DNA from: Lachnospiraceae bacterium
GTDB lineage: Bacteria; Bacillota; Clostridia; Lachnospirales; Lachnospiraceae
Reading direction: 5' to 3'
DNA: 64,000 bases
NCBI GenBank assembly: GCA_022800815.1
Contig: JAAWRC010000013.1
Location: 21,855-85,854 of the forward strand
A program made the translations under genes and the position numbers. Below are positions 53,888 to 62,380 of this stretch, piece by piece. Numbering within the stretch: position 1 is the first letter of the stretch; each line of letters starts with the position of its first letter. Under the pieces are notes generated by a model that saw only the letters and a program-made list of their open reading frames with translations, was not told the origin of the DNA and made no database searches.

Positions 53888-54877
53888 ATGTTTCTGATGG
53901 GCGGGGCGATTTCTCTGGTAATTTCCATCGTGTTCTTTCAACTGGTGCCCCTCAGCAGTGAAAATGCGTCCTTTGCCGCTTTCTGCGAGGAGCCGGGAAA
54001 GCTTCTGGCTCTGTCGATTTTTCTCAGGAAGCAGGACAAGAGGTATGGCCTCAACGGGATTTTGGCGGCCGGCGCCATCGGTGCCGGATTTGCGGCCATA
54101 GAGTCCCTGGGGTACGGTGCGGCCTATGGCGTTTCCAACGTTCTGTTGCGGGGCGTGCTGGCGCCGGGAGGCCACGTGGTGTGGGCGGCCATCTACGGCG
54201 GAGCGCTGGCTCTGGCCAAGGGGAGGGAGCCTCTGCGGACTGCTCATTTTGCGAATCCGATGTTTCTGGGATGCTTCGGGATTTCCGTGGCCCTGCATTT
54301 CGCCTGGAATTCCGGCATCTCCCTGATGCCGCTGCCGGTGTTCGGCGACCTGTTTCATGTTCTTTTGACGGTTGCAGCCTGGGCGGCGCTGTTTTGGGTC
54401 ATGAGCAGGGGGGTCCGCCAGGTGGTGGCGATCACCAACAGTTACGGGATGGCCTGGCCGGCCGGCGGGTATCCGCCCGCTTTTCCCGGAGCCGCAGAGC
54501 AGGCGGCGGCCAGGGAATCCGCTTACGGGCAGCCGGGCTTTGCCTCTCCGGTACCGCCTCCTCCTGCGAGGGCGGCCGCCGTCGTGTGCCTGAACGGCGT
54601 TTATGCGGGGCAGATCTTCTCCCTTGAGCCGGGAACCATGGTTTTTGGCCGGGAACCGTCTCTGTGCGGCCTGGTGTTCCCGACCGATCTGGCGGGCATC
54701 AGCCGGAAGCACTGTGCCCTGGAATACCAGAATGGCTGTTTTTACCTGTGGGACTGCAACTTCAGCTTCGGCACTTTTCTGGGGAACGGGAGAAGGCTGG
54801 GGCCCGGGGAGCGGGTGCAGCTTTTTTCCGGCCATCAGTTTTACATGGGAAATGAACGGTTCGAGGTCAGGGGCTGA
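53888..54877 (+). CDS. PrsW-type intramembrane protease with FHA domain, N-terminus damaged
   Basis: The 330-residue frame has PrsW motifs: FCEEPGKLLALSIFL with the catalytic Glu pair, GAGFAAIESLGYGAA, HVVWAAIYGGALALA and HFAWNSGI. A Pro/Ala-rich linker leads to a C-terminal FHA domain (MVFGREPSLCGLVF, GISRKHCALEY, SFGTFLGNG). FHA domains bind phospho-Thr. The start is suspect: no ribosome site is seen, the frame is open back to 53819 with protein-like text (DGQFPLYSVLLM), and another frame from ATG 53802 reads FFGNFAEIRGNGMASFPFTA. That suggests an upstream deletion with frameshift. It may be a pseudogene. Confidence 0.7.
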   Translation: MFLMGGAISLVISIVFFQLVPLSSENASFAAFCEEPGKLLALSIFLRKQDKRYGLNGILAAGAIGAGFAAIESLGYGAAYGVSNVLLRGVLAPGGHVVWAAIYGGALALAKGREPLRTAHFANPMFLGCFGISVALHFAWNSGISLMPLPVFGDLFHVLLTVAAWAALFWVMSRGVRQVVAITNSYGMAWPAGGYPPAFPGAAEQAAARESAYGQPGFASPVPPPPARAAAVVCLNGVYAGQIFSLEPGTMVFGREPSLCGLVFPTDLAGISRKHCALEYQNGCFYLWDCNFSFGTFLGNGRRLGPGERVQLFSGHQFYMGNERFEVRG

Positions 54878-54890
54878 CCGGGGTGCGAAG

Positions 54891-55337
54891 ATGAAGATTT
54901 GGGCGGCGGACTGCTCCTTCCCCGGCGGAAGGAGGGAAAACGAGGATGCGGTTCGGTATGGGAAGGTCGGCGGCAGCTTTTTGGCCCTGGCGGCGGACGG
55001 CCTAGGCGGCCACGGCGGCGGCGGGGAGGCTTCCCGGCTGGCGGTGCGGTCCTTTTGGGAGGGGTTTGAGAGAAGGCCTAAGATCACGGAAGAAAATTTG
55101 TTTTGCCTCATGGAGGAGATCAATGCGAAAATTTTAAGGAGACAGACCGAGACCCAAAAGATGCGGACGACCTTCGTGGGGCTTCTGTGCGACGGCTCCC
55201 GTCTGGCAAGTGTTCACGTGGGAGATTCCAGGCTGTACTGGTTCCGGGACGGGAGCCTGGCATTCCGCACCCTGGACCACAGCGTCTCCCAGATGGCGGC
55301 TCTGGCGGGGGAGATTTACGAAGTGTTCGTCGAATGA
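54891..55337 (+). CDS. PP2C-type Ser/Thr phosphatase, C-terminus missing
   Basis: The 148-residue frame begins like Stp/PrpC phosphatases: RRENEDAVRYG, then LALAADGLGGHGGGGEAS with the metal Asp, TTFVGLLCDGSRLASVHVGD and LAFRTLDHSVSQMAALAGEI. Family members need about 240 residues, with further metal-binding Asp motifs (DG and DN) near the end; these are lost. It stops abruptly 36 bases before the end of dtd. It follows the FHA gene by 13 bp, a normal pairing in phospho-signalling loci, but no kinase gene remains. Confidence 0.7.
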   Translation: MKIWAADCSFPGGRRENEDAVRYGKVGGSFLALAADGLGGHGGGGEASRLAVRSFWEGFERRPKITEENLFCLMEEINAKILRRQTETQKMRTTFVGLLCDGSRLASVHVGDSRLYWFRDGSLAFRTLDHSVSQMAALAGEIYEVFVE

Positions 55338-55372
55338 GATGAAATGATTTTTCTATTCCGGCAGGAGCCTCT

Positions 55373-55807
55373 CTATTCCAGTATGACGGTGAAAGGACCG
55401 TCATTCAAAAGCTCCACGTCCATATGGGCTCCGAACACGCCGTGCTCCACGACGGGAATCTCCTCCCGGCATTTCTCCATAAAATACTCATAGAGGGCTT
55501 CGGCCGTCGCCGGCTTGGCCGCCGCGGTAAAGCCGGGCCGGTTGCCGTGGCGGCAGTCCGCATAGAGGGTGAACTGGGAGACCACTAAGAGAGCGCCTCC
55601 CACGTCCTTTAGGGACAGGTTGATCTTTCCGTTCTCGTCGGAAAAAATACGAAGATTCACCAACTTTTTGGAGATCCGGTCGGCTTCCGCCCTGGTATCA
55701 CCCTCGCCGACGCCGAGGAGCACCAGGAAGCCCCGGCCGATCTTGCCGGTCACCCGGCCGTCCACGGTTACGCAAGCGCGTGCCACGCGCTGAATCACTG
55801 CCTTCAT
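55373..55807 (-). CDS. dtd: D-aminoacyl-tRNA deacylase
   Basis: Dtd removes D-amino acids, and glycine from tRNA-Ala, by RNA-based catalysis. The 144-residue protein has MKAVIQRVARACVTVDGRVT, the cross-subunit motif LLVVSQFTLYADCRHGNRPG, and the late Gly-x-Pro motif NDGPFTVILE. The start at 55807 gives the canonical N-terminus; the frame's upstream part is non-coding. Confidence 0.96.
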   Translation of the reverse strand: MKAVIQRVARACVTVDGRVTGKIGRGFLVLLGVGEGDTRAEADRISKKLVNLRIFSDENGKINLSLKDVGGALLVVSQFTLYADCRHGNRPGFTAAAKPATAEALYEYFMEKCREEIPVVEHGVFGAHMDVELLNDGPFTVILE

Positions 55808-55845
55808 ATCAAATATCCTCCAATAATCGTTCCGATGGCCGACGC

Positions 55846-56310
55846 TCACCGCCGCCTGGAAAGGCTGTAGATGACGAGCAGGATGATGGCCCAGACCCAG
55901 ACTCCCCGGAAGGAAAACAGAAGGGAGAAGGCGGTCCGGAAGGTGAAAAACAGGGCGGTGCAGACGAGGAAGAGAATCAGGAACAGGACTCCGAAGACCA
56001 CCCATTTGTTGACGTGGAAAGCCCCCCGGACGGGTTCCGCATCCTCTGCGTAATCGTCCTCATAGATATCGGAGTATCTGGAGGACTTTTGTCCCCGGCT
56101 TTTCCTGGAAGACTCCTCGGCGTCGATGATGGTCCGGGCAAGCAGCCTGGGGTCACCGAGCTCTTCCAGCACGTCCCGCTCCAAGCGGCCCTTTCGTATC
56201 TCTTCATAAATATAATTGTCATAATAACTCAGATTCTCCGTCACCACGTGGGGAGGAACCTGACCGTTCAAGGCCCTCTTCAGTGTATCTAAAAATTCTC
56301 GTTGTGTCAT
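55846..56310 (-). CDS. HAAS-domain (DUF1700-like) membrane protein
   Basis: The 154-residue protein has an N-terminal helical HAAS-type domain (EFLDTLKRALNGQVPPHVV, SYYDNYIYEEIRKGR, EELGDPRLLARTII). A charged linker and two C-terminal membrane helices follow (VVFGVLFLILFLVCTALFF, VWVWAIILLVIYSL). Such proteins often pair with PadR regulators; none is here. A strong promoter lies about 215 bases upstream, leaving a long leader with a hairpin. Transcription may continue into dtd. Confidence 0.85.
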   Translation of the reverse strand: MTQREFLDTLKRALNGQVPPHVVTENLSYYDNYIYEEIRKGRLERDVLEELGDPRLLARTIIDAEESSRKSRGQKSSRYSDIYEDDYAEDAEPVRGAFHVNKWVVFGVLFLILFLVCTALFFTFRTAFSLLFSFRGVWVWAIILLVIYSLSRRR

Positions 56311-56421
56311 AAGGATCCTTTCCGCTTGCTTCCCTGCCCCTGTTTTGTGAAGAATTTCTGCCAGTGCGGCTGAGGATGAATACCCGATACGCCTTCACCA
56401 GGGAAAATTTTCTATAAAAGG

Positions 56422-56458
56422 AAAGAGAAAACCATAGGGGAATCATAGTTTTCTCTTT
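56422..56458 (-). promoter_or_regulatory. Hairpin in the long leader of the HAAS-domain gene
   Basis: AAAGAGAAAAC (56422-56432) pairs perfectly over 11 bp with 56448-56458. Read on the minus strand it is followed by CCTTTTAT, so it may act as an attenuator. Nothing else definite was seen between 56311 and 56646 apart from the promoter at 56531. Confidence 0.5.
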
Positions 56459-56530
56459 GAAGGGAGTATAAATAATTAATAAGGGGTTAATCCGGAAATA
56501 AATCTGCAAGCAGATCTCTTTCCGTTTTTT

Positions 56531-56559
56531 ATTATAATAAGAAGCATTGCAAATGTCAA
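56531..56559 (-). promoter_or_regulatory. Consensus promoter reading toward the HAAS-domain gene
   Basis: On the minus strand TTGACA (56554-56559) and TATAAT (56531-56536) are exactly 17 bp apart, both perfect consensus boxes. Confidence 0.85.
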
Positions 56560-56646
56560 GATTTTTCTTTCGGAAAATGAATAAAAAGCCGAGGGATGAA
56601 AGATACTAACGAGGCAAGATCAATTTATGACAGGAGGAACAAGATC

Positions 56647-56868
56647 ATGGCGAATACCAAAAACTATTCAGGATCCCAGGAAAACTATTCTCAGAACAAC
56701 TCTCAGAATAGCAACCAGAACAGCTCTCAGAACAGCCAGAGGAACTCTCAGAAGAACAGCACGGGAAACAGCTCCAAGAATGATTCTCAGAACTGCCATA
56801 ACGGCGGCTCCCAGAATAATTCTCAGAACAGCCAGAAGAACAGCTCCAGGAACAGCAACAATTTCTAA
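56647..56868 (+). CDS. Asn/Ser/Gln-rich low-complexity small protein
   Basis: The 73-residue product is almost all Asn (22), Ser (19) and Gln (11), built on degenerate NSQN-like units: QENYSQNNSQNSNQNSSQNS and so on. It starts MANTKNYSGS and ends NSNNF. AGGAGG lies nine bases before the ATG and a GC hairpin (56876-56893) follows the stop, so it looks expressed. It has no membrane helix. I do not recognise a family; such composition is prion-like and tends to self-assemble or coat surfaces. Function unknown. Confidence 0.7.
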   Translation: MANTKNYSGSQENYSQNNSQNSNQNSSQNSQRNSQKNSTGNSSKNDSQNCHNGGSQNNSQNSQKNSSRNSNNF

Positions 56869-57009
56869 GCGGAGCCGGGCGCTTTTGCGCCCGTACATAC
56901 ATTCATGAGCGTGACAGGATCCGAGAAGGGAAAAGATTCGGTAACCAGACAGGCAAAAGATGAATATCTTATCACAGGACGGAAAAATTTTGAAACAGGT
57001 GAGACGGAT

Positions 57010-57297
57010 ATGGAAGATTTGGAGACGATCGCCTTCCGGGAGCTTGGAAGGTATAAAAATAATGGAACATGTATAATTATAGATTTGCGGAGCAGAGAGC
57101 TGTACCAGGAGGGACATGTGGACGGCGCCTGGAACATCCCATATGAGTATCTCATGGAGGAGGCCTGGGAAATGCTCCCGAAGGGGAAACTGATTTTGCT
57201 CTACTGCGAGCGGGGCGGCGCCGCCATGATGGCTGGCCGGGAGCTCATGAGGAAGGGGTTTCACGTGAAAGCCGCAGTCGGCGGATTTGAGCGCTAG
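57010..57297 (+). CDS. Rhodanese-like domain protein
   Basis: The 95-residue form covers a single rhodanese domain: CIIIDLRSRELYQEGHVDGA, WNIPYEYL, and the active loop LYCERGGAAMMAGREL with the persulfide Cys. It probably carries sulfur or relays it. An in-frame ATG at 56905 would add 35 unconserved residues without a ribosome site; the ATG at 57010 has AGGTGAG before it. Confidence 0.82.
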   Translation: MEDLETIAFRELGRYKNNGTCIIIDLRSRELYQEGHVDGAWNIPYEYLMEEAWEMLPKGKLILLYCERGGAAMMAGRELMRKGFHVKAAVGGFER

Positions 57298-57333
57298 GGA
57301 ATCAGGAAAATACGGGAGCGGAAGGTTTATTGG

Positions 57334-57362
57334 TTGACAGAGGGGGCGGAAAGCTTTAGAAT
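57334..57362 (+). promoter_or_regulatory. Promoter before the RNA methyltransferase gene
   Basis: TTGACA (57334-57339) and TAGAAT (57357-57362), 17 bp apart. Confidence 0.75.
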
Positions 57363-57443
57363 GATATTGTGACTGGCCTCAGGGCTTTTTATGGCCAACG
57401 ACGAAAAATATCTCATTGGCCGTAACTGAAAGAGGAGTACCGG

Positions 57444-58607
57444 ATGAAGACGTTTGAGCTGATCGCCCCCTGCCATTTCGGGCTGGAGTCCGTGTTGAAA
57501 AAAGAAATTCTGGATCTTGGATACGAGATCAGCTTGGTGGAGGACGGCCGCGTGGCCTTTCTCGGCGACGCCGAGGCGGTCTGCCGGGCCAACGTGGGCC
57601 TTCGGACGGCGGAGAGAGTCCTCCTCAAGGTGGGGAGTTTTCCGGCACGCAGCTTTGAGGAACTGTTCGACAGGACGAAGGGGCTTCCCTGGGAGGATTA
57701 TCTCCCCGCCTCGGCCCGTTTCTGGGTGACAAAGGCGACCTCTGTCAAAAGTAAGCTGTTCAGCCCTTCCGACATCCAGTCGCTGGTGAAGAAGGCGATC
57801 GTGGAACGGTTAAAGACGGTTTATCACAGGAGCTGGTTCGAGGAGGACGGGGCGTCCTACCCGATCCGGGCTTTTTTGATGAAAGATATGGTGACCCTTG
57901 CTCTGGATACCAGCGGGGATTCCCTGCACAAGCGGGGGTATCGGAAGCTCACCAGCAAAGCGCCCATCACGGAGACTCTGGCGGCGGCGTTGATCCTTTT
58001 GACGCCCTGGAGGCGGGAGCGGATTTTGGTGGATCCTTTTTGCGGAAGCGGGACCTTCCCCATCGAGGCGGCCCTGATGGCGGCGAACATCGCACCGGGC
58101 ATGAACCGCTCCTTTGCGGCGGAGGAATGGGAAAACCTGATTTCGAAGCGGGAGTGGTACGAGGTTCTCGACGAGGCGTCGGAGGCGGTGGATCTTGCGG
58201 TGGAGACCGACATTCAGGGCTATGACGCAGATGGGGAGATCATCCGGGCGGCGAGGGAGAATGCGAAGCTTGCCGGCGTGGACAAGCTCATCCATTTCCA
58301 GAGGCGGGACGTGGCGGACTTGAGTCATCCGAAGAAATACGGATTTTTGATCACGAATCCTCCTTATGGGGAACGGCTGGAGGAGAAGGAGCACCTTCCC
58401 GCTCTGTACCGGACCTTGGGAGAGAGGTTCAGGGAGTTAGATTGCTGGTCGGAGTACGTGATTACCGCCTATGAGGATGCGGAAACGTACATCGGCCGGA
58501 AAGCGGACCGAAACAGAAAGATTTATAACGGAATGATGAAGACCTACTTTTACCAGTTCCTGGGGCCGAAGCCGCCGAAGCGGAGCCGACCGGACGGAAA
58601 GGTCTGA
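57444..58607 (+). CDS. THUMP-domain class I SAM-dependent RNA methyltransferase (RlmL-like)
   Basis: The 387-residue protein has an N-terminal ferredoxin-like and THUMP region (ELIAPCHFGLESVLKKEI, SPSDIQSLVKKAIVERLKT) and a C-terminal methyltransferase. The latter has VDPFCGSGTFPIEAALMAAN as SAM motif and LITNPPYGERLEEKE as the N6/N2-type catalytic NPPY. It most resembles RlmL/YpsC enzymes that methylate a guanine of 23S rRNA. AAAGAGGAG precedes the ATG. Confidence 0.92.
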   Translation: MKTFELIAPCHFGLESVLKKEILDLGYEISLVEDGRVAFLGDAEAVCRANVGLRTAERVLLKVGSFPARSFEELFDRTKGLPWEDYLPASARFWVTKATSVKSKLFSPSDIQSLVKKAIVERLKTVYHRSWFEEDGASYPIRAFLMKDMVTLALDTSGDSLHKRGYRKLTSKAPITETLAAALILLTPWRRERILVDPFCGSGTFPIEAALMAANIAPGMNRSFAAEEWENLISKREWYEVLDEASEAVDLAVETDIQGYDADGEIIRAARENAKLAGVDKLIHFQRRDVADLSHPKKYGFLITNPPYGERLEEKEHLPALYRTLGERFRELDCWSEYVITAYEDAETYIGRKADRNRKIYNGMMKTYFYQFLGPKPPKRSRPDGKV

Positions 58608-58644
58608 CGGACATTGGTGTTTTGGCAAAATTGGAGAATAATCA

Positions 58645-60108
58645 GTGAAATTAAAATATAAATGGATATGCGGGCTGCTGACGGCCGGCCTCCTGTCCTC
58701 GACCATGACGGCGTGCAGCTATCCCTGGTCTTTTTTGGGTACGGAAGAAAGGAAAGGACAGCCGGGGTTCGGGACGGTTCCCTCCGGGATGGAGGGGAGC
58801 GAGGACGGTTCCGGGACGGATACCCGGGAACCGGCGGGAGAGACGGGACGGCAGAGGGGCGGCGGTGAAACGGAGACCGGCGAAAGAGACGATGGCGAAG
58901 CGGAGGACCCGGAGGCCTCGATCCTTCTTCCGGAACGGTTTGATTACCGGGAGTGCGGTCGTCTGCCCATGGTGGGAAGCCAGGGGGATCTTGGTACTTG
59001 TTGGGCCTTTGCGACCATGTTGGCTCTGGAATCCTCCCTTCTGCCGGAGGAATCCTGGGATTTCAGCGAGGATCACATTTCCTTAAACAACAGCTTCGGC
59101 ATGGACCAGGACATGGGCGGTGACTACACCATGGCCATGGCATACCTGCTGGCCTGGCAGGGACCGGTCCGGGAGATGGATGATCCTTACGGGGACGGAG
59201 TGTCCCCGGACGGACTTTCGGCCGTGAAGCACGTGCAGGAGATCCAGATTCCGAAGGAAAAGGATTACGACGCCGTCAAGCGGGCCGTCTATCTCCACGG
59301 GGGCGTCCAGACTTCCCTCTACATGGGGATGGAGGATGAGGAGAGCCGGTCGGAGTTTTACAGGGAGGAAACCTGTGCCTACTATTATAATGGACCGGAG
59401 GTTTCCAACCACGACATCGTGATCGTCGGCTGGGACGATCATTATCCGAAGGAAAACTTTACTTATTCGCCGGGAAGGGATGGAGCGTTCCTCTGCGTGA
59501 ATAGCTGGGGAGCGGGATTTGGAGATAAGGGGCTGTTCTACGTGTCCTATGAGGATGTCAACGTGGGGACCCACAACCTGGTCTATACGAAGGTGGAAGA
59601 TCCGGACAATTATGACGCCGTTTACCAGTCGGACCTGTGCGGATGGCTGGGACAACTGGGTTACGGGGATGAGACTGCGTATTTTGCCAATGTGTTCCGG
59701 GCAGAAGAGGCAGAGACCTTGGAGGCGGTGGGATTTTATGCCACCGACGAGGACACGGAGTACGAGGTCTACGTGGCGGAGGAGACCGGAGAGGGGGGGG
59801 CACTCACGCTTGGCCCGCCCGTATGCGAGGGCCGTTTTTCCAAAACTGGTTTTTACACGGTGGAGCTTCCGGCACCGGCGGAGCTTCGGGCGGGAGAACG
59901 GTTTGCGGTGGCAGTGTTCGTCCGGACACCGGGTTCCATTCATCCGGTGGCTATTGAATATCAGAACAAAGAGCCGGAAAAGGCAATGGCGCAGGTGGAC
60001 TTAAACGACGGCGAAGGCTATATCAGCGCCGACGGACGTTTCTGGACCAGAGTGGAGACGGATCAGGACAGCAACGTCTGCCTGAAGGCCTATACCGGCA
60101 GAAAATAG
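58645..60108 (+). CDS. Secreted C1-family (papain-like) cysteine protease lipoprotein
   Basis: The 487-residue protein has a lipoprotein signal (LLTAGLLSSTMTAC) and a Gly/Glu-rich linker. The papain-like domain follows, with the catalytic Cys in SQGDLGTCWAFATMLALESS, His in VSNHDIVIVGWDDHY and Asn in FLCVNSWGAGFGDKG. A C-terminal beta domain (about residues 340-487) matches the lectin-like domain often found with these enzymes. It probably sits outside the membrane and trims surface or dietary proteins. GTG start with GGAG upstream. Confidence 0.9.
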   Translation: MKLKYKWICGLLTAGLLSSTMTACSYPWSFLGTEERKGQPGFGTVPSGMEGSEDGSGTDTREPAGETGRQRGGGETETGERDDGEAEDPEASILLPERFDYRECGRLPMVGSQGDLGTCWAFATMLALESSLLPEESWDFSEDHISLNNSFGMDQDMGGDYTMAMAYLLAWQGPVREMDDPYGDGVSPDGLSAVKHVQEIQIPKEKDYDAVKRAVYLHGGVQTSLYMGMEDEESRSEFYREETCAYYYNGPEVSNHDIVIVGWDDHYPKENFTYSPGRDGAFLCVNSWGAGFGDKGLFYVSYEDVNVGTHNLVYTKVEDPDNYDAVYQSDLCGWLGQLGYGDETAYFANVFRAEEAETLEAVGFYATDEDTEYEVYVAEETGEGGALTLGPPVCEGRFSKTGFYTVELPAPAELRAGERFAVAVFVRTPGSIHPVAIEYQNKEPEKAMAQVDLNDGEGYISADGRFWTRVETDQDSNVCLKAYTGRK

Positions 60109-60209
60109 GGGCGGGATAAAGGCGGACCTGCCGAAAAGCAGGGAGTGTCGAAAAAGAAAAGAAAAAAGATGAAAATAGAGATGAATTCAGAAGAAGATGG
60201 GAGTTTGGG

Positions 60210-60851
60210 ATGAACGGAAGGATACTGTTTGCAACGTCGAATGAAGGAAAGATGAGGGAAGTCCGCATGATCCTGGCAGATCTCGGCATGGAGGTTTTGT
60301 CCATGAAGGAAGCGGGCATTTCGGCGGAGATCGTGGAGGACGGGACTACCTTCGAGGAGAACGCCTGCATCAAGGCGACGGCCATCGGGAGGCTGTGCCG
60401 GGAGAAAGCTCTGGCGGGGGAGACGTCCTTTGAGGGAACCATCGTGCTGGCGGACGATTCCGGGTTGGAGGTGGATTTCCTGGGCGGGGAACCGGGGATT
60501 TACTCGGCCCGTTACATGGGGGAGGATACCTCCTACGAGGTGAAAAACCAGGCGATCATCGACCGGCTTTCGGAAGCGAAGGGAGAGGAGAGGAGCGCCC
60601 GGTTCGTCTGCGCCATTGCGGCGGCCCTGCCGGACGGGGAGGTGCTCACGGCCAGGGGGACCATCGAGGGACGGATTGGACATGAGGCGGCCGGGGAGGG
60701 CGGTTTCGGCTACGATCCGATCTTTTATCTGCCGGAGCGGGGACTCACGACGGCCCAGCTTTCGGCCGGGGAGAAGAACGAGATCAGTCACAGGGGAAGG
60801 GCTCTGCGGGCCATAAAAGAAACGCTCAAGAGAAAATTGGGGGACAAATGA
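60210..60851 (+). CDS. rdgB: XTP/dITP diphosphatase (RdgB/HAM1 family)
   Basis: RdgB hydrolyses non-canonical purine triphosphates to protect DNA and RNA. The 213-residue protein has LFATSNEGKMREVRMIL, the metal Asp pair in LADDSGLEVDFLGGEPGIYS, GEGGFGYDPIF and ISHRGRALRAIK. GGGAG lies before the ATG. It overlaps the phosphodiesterase gene by four bases. Confidence 0.95.
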   Translation: MNGRILFATSNEGKMREVRMILADLGMEVLSMKEAGISAEIVEDGTTFEENACIKATAIGRLCREKALAGETSFEGTIVLADDSGLEVDFLGGEPGIYSARYMGEDTSYEVKNQAIIDRLSEAKGEERSARFVCAIAAALPDGEVLTARGTIEGRIGHEAAGEGGFGYDPIFYLPERGLTTAQLSAGEKNEISHRGRALRAIKETLKRKLGDK

Positions 60852-61330
60852 TGAGGATCCTGGTGGTAAGCGACACCCACAGGCAGAACGGGAATCTGTG
60901 CAAGGTGCTGGCGAAGATCGGTCGGATCGACCTTCTCATCCATCTGGGGGACGTGGAGGGCAGTGAAGATTATATCCGGGAGATCGCCGGATGTCCGGTG
61001 GAGATGGTTGCGGGAAACAACGACTTTTTTTCCGGACTTCCTAGAGAGCGGGAGATTGCCTTCGGCGCATACCGGGCGCTCCTCACCCACGGACATTACT
61101 ATAACGTGTCCTTTACCCTGGAGCGCCTCAGGGAGGAGGCCAGGGAGCGGGGGGTGCAGATCGCTATGTTCGGCCACACTCATCGGCCCGTCGTCGACCG
61201 GAGCGGTCCGGTGGACCTGATCAATCCGGGGAGCCTTTCTTATCCCCGCCAGGACGGAAGGCGGCCCTCCTACATTTTAATGGAACTTGATCGGGACGGG
61301 CTCGTCCATTATACGGTCAACTACCTGTGA
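60848..61330 (+). CDS. YfcE/MJ0936-family metallophosphoesterase
   Basis: The 160-residue protein has the calcineurin-like motifs: VVSDTHRQ, LIHLGDVEGS, VAGNNDFF, LTHGHYYNVS and MFGHTHRPV. Relatives split phosphodiester bonds with Mn or Ni; the natural substrate is unknown. It is coupled to rdgB by an ATGA overlap, a pairing common in Firmicutes. Confidence 0.92.
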   Translation: MMRILVVSDTHRQNGNLCKVLAKIGRIDLLIHLGDVEGSEDYIREIAGCPVEMVAGNNDFFSGLPREREIAFGAYRALLTHGHYYNVSFTLERLREEARERGVQIAMFGHTHRPVVDRSGPVDLINPGSLSYPRQDGRRPSYILMELDRDGLVHYTVNYL

Positions 61331-61450
61331 CGGGGAAGTCTGTATGACGATGTGTTTCGCCTGGTGGACTCTCCGGGAAAATACAAACGATTCTTTGGCC
61401 GTCTCCATTGAAATTTCTGTCTGTGCATGGTACAGTATAGAGAAGAGAAA

Positions 61451-62131
61451 ATGGTGAGGAAGAGGGTAATGAAAGTATTGACGAAGGGAAACATAACGAG
61501 AAAGCGGGAGGGGAAGAAGGGCGGGAAGGTTCTGCTTCTGTGGGGACAGGACGTGTACGTGCTGGGATTGATGGTCGCTCTGATTTCTTTTCTGGGCTTT
61601 TTGGTGGAGAATCTCTGGCTGGCGCTCACGAAGGGGTATATCAACAACCGGAACATGAATGCGCCCTTTCTCGTGGGCTACGGGCTTCTGGTGGTGTTCA
61701 TGTATTTTATGTTCGGGACGCCCCAGGAGATGAACCTGCCGAAGCGGATGAGGAAGGGGGCGACCAGGTATCGGCGGTATGCCCTGTATTTCCTGGGGGC
61801 CATGGTTTTTGTCTGTGTGGGAGAGATCGTCCTGGGGGCGGTGGTGGAGAGGCTCTGCGGCATTGAATACTGGAATTATTCAAAAATTCCGTTACATATC
61901 ACGAAGTATACGTCCATTCCCACCAGTGCGGCCTTCGCCTCCATGATCACCCTGTTCATGGGGCGGTTTTTCCAGCCCATCTTAAAATTTTTGTCCAGGC
62001 TGGATGACCGGGTCCTCAAGGTGGTCAGCGTGACGCTCTGCGTGATTATGCTGTGGGATTTTCTGATCAGCTTTGCCGTTATGATCCGGAAAAAGGATTT
62101 TTACCGGAAGTGGAAGATCCTGCTGCGGTAG
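61451..62131 (+). CDS. CmpB-type putative ABC transporter membrane protein
   Basis: The 226-residue protein has about five hydrophobic helices and the family pattern GFLVENLWLALTKGYINNRN, FLVGYGLLVVFM and GAVVERLCGIEYWNYSKIPL. The family is annotated as a putative type IV ABC transporter, but no ATPase is next to it. ATGs at 61427 and 61469 are also possible; none has a clearly better ribosome site. A terminator follows. Confidence 0.8.
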   Translation: MVRKRVMKVLTKGNITRKREGKKGGKVLLLWGQDVYVLGLMVALISFLGFLVENLWLALTKGYINNRNMNAPFLVGYGLLVVFMYFMFGTPQEMNLPKRMRKGATRYRRYALYFLGAMVFVCVGEIVLGAVVERLCGIEYWNYSKIPLHITKYTSIPTSAAFASMITLFMGRFFQPILKFLSRLDDRVLKVVSVTLCVIMLWDFLISFAVMIRKKDFYRKWKILLR

Positions 62132-62218
62132 ATACGGGCGGCCAGGCTCTCCGGGCTGACCGTTGACGGCGGCTGGTGTGCGTACTGGGAATATTGGGAT
62201 TGTTGTCAGACTGACTGA

Positions 62219-62249
62219 CGGGACGCCATGGTTTTGGCGTCCCGTTTTC
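62219..62249 (+). terminator. Terminator after the CmpB-like gene
   Basis: CGGGACGCCA (62219-62228) pairs perfectly with 62235-62244, followed by TTTTCC. Confidence 0.8.
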
Positions 62250-62380
62250 CTATCCACGAAAAGGTGGGGAAGCCACGGAGGAATTGTGCGAAAAAGCGGC
62301 TGTCTTTTTGGCGGGTTCCGTGATGCCATTATGGCATAAAACGGAGGGGTATCCATACGCTTGGTCAGGAGGGGATGGTT

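Noticed and set aside
53768..55123. 451-codon minus-strand frame opposite the PrsW-FHA and PP2C genes
   Set aside because: The plus strand carries clear PrsW, FHA and PP2C motifs; the minus frame is Arg/Pro-rich shadow text.
56690..56860. Possible CRISPR-like repeat array
   Set aside because: The repeats are short, degenerate codon patterns of the Asn/Ser/Gln-rich protein, without constant repeats or unique spacers.
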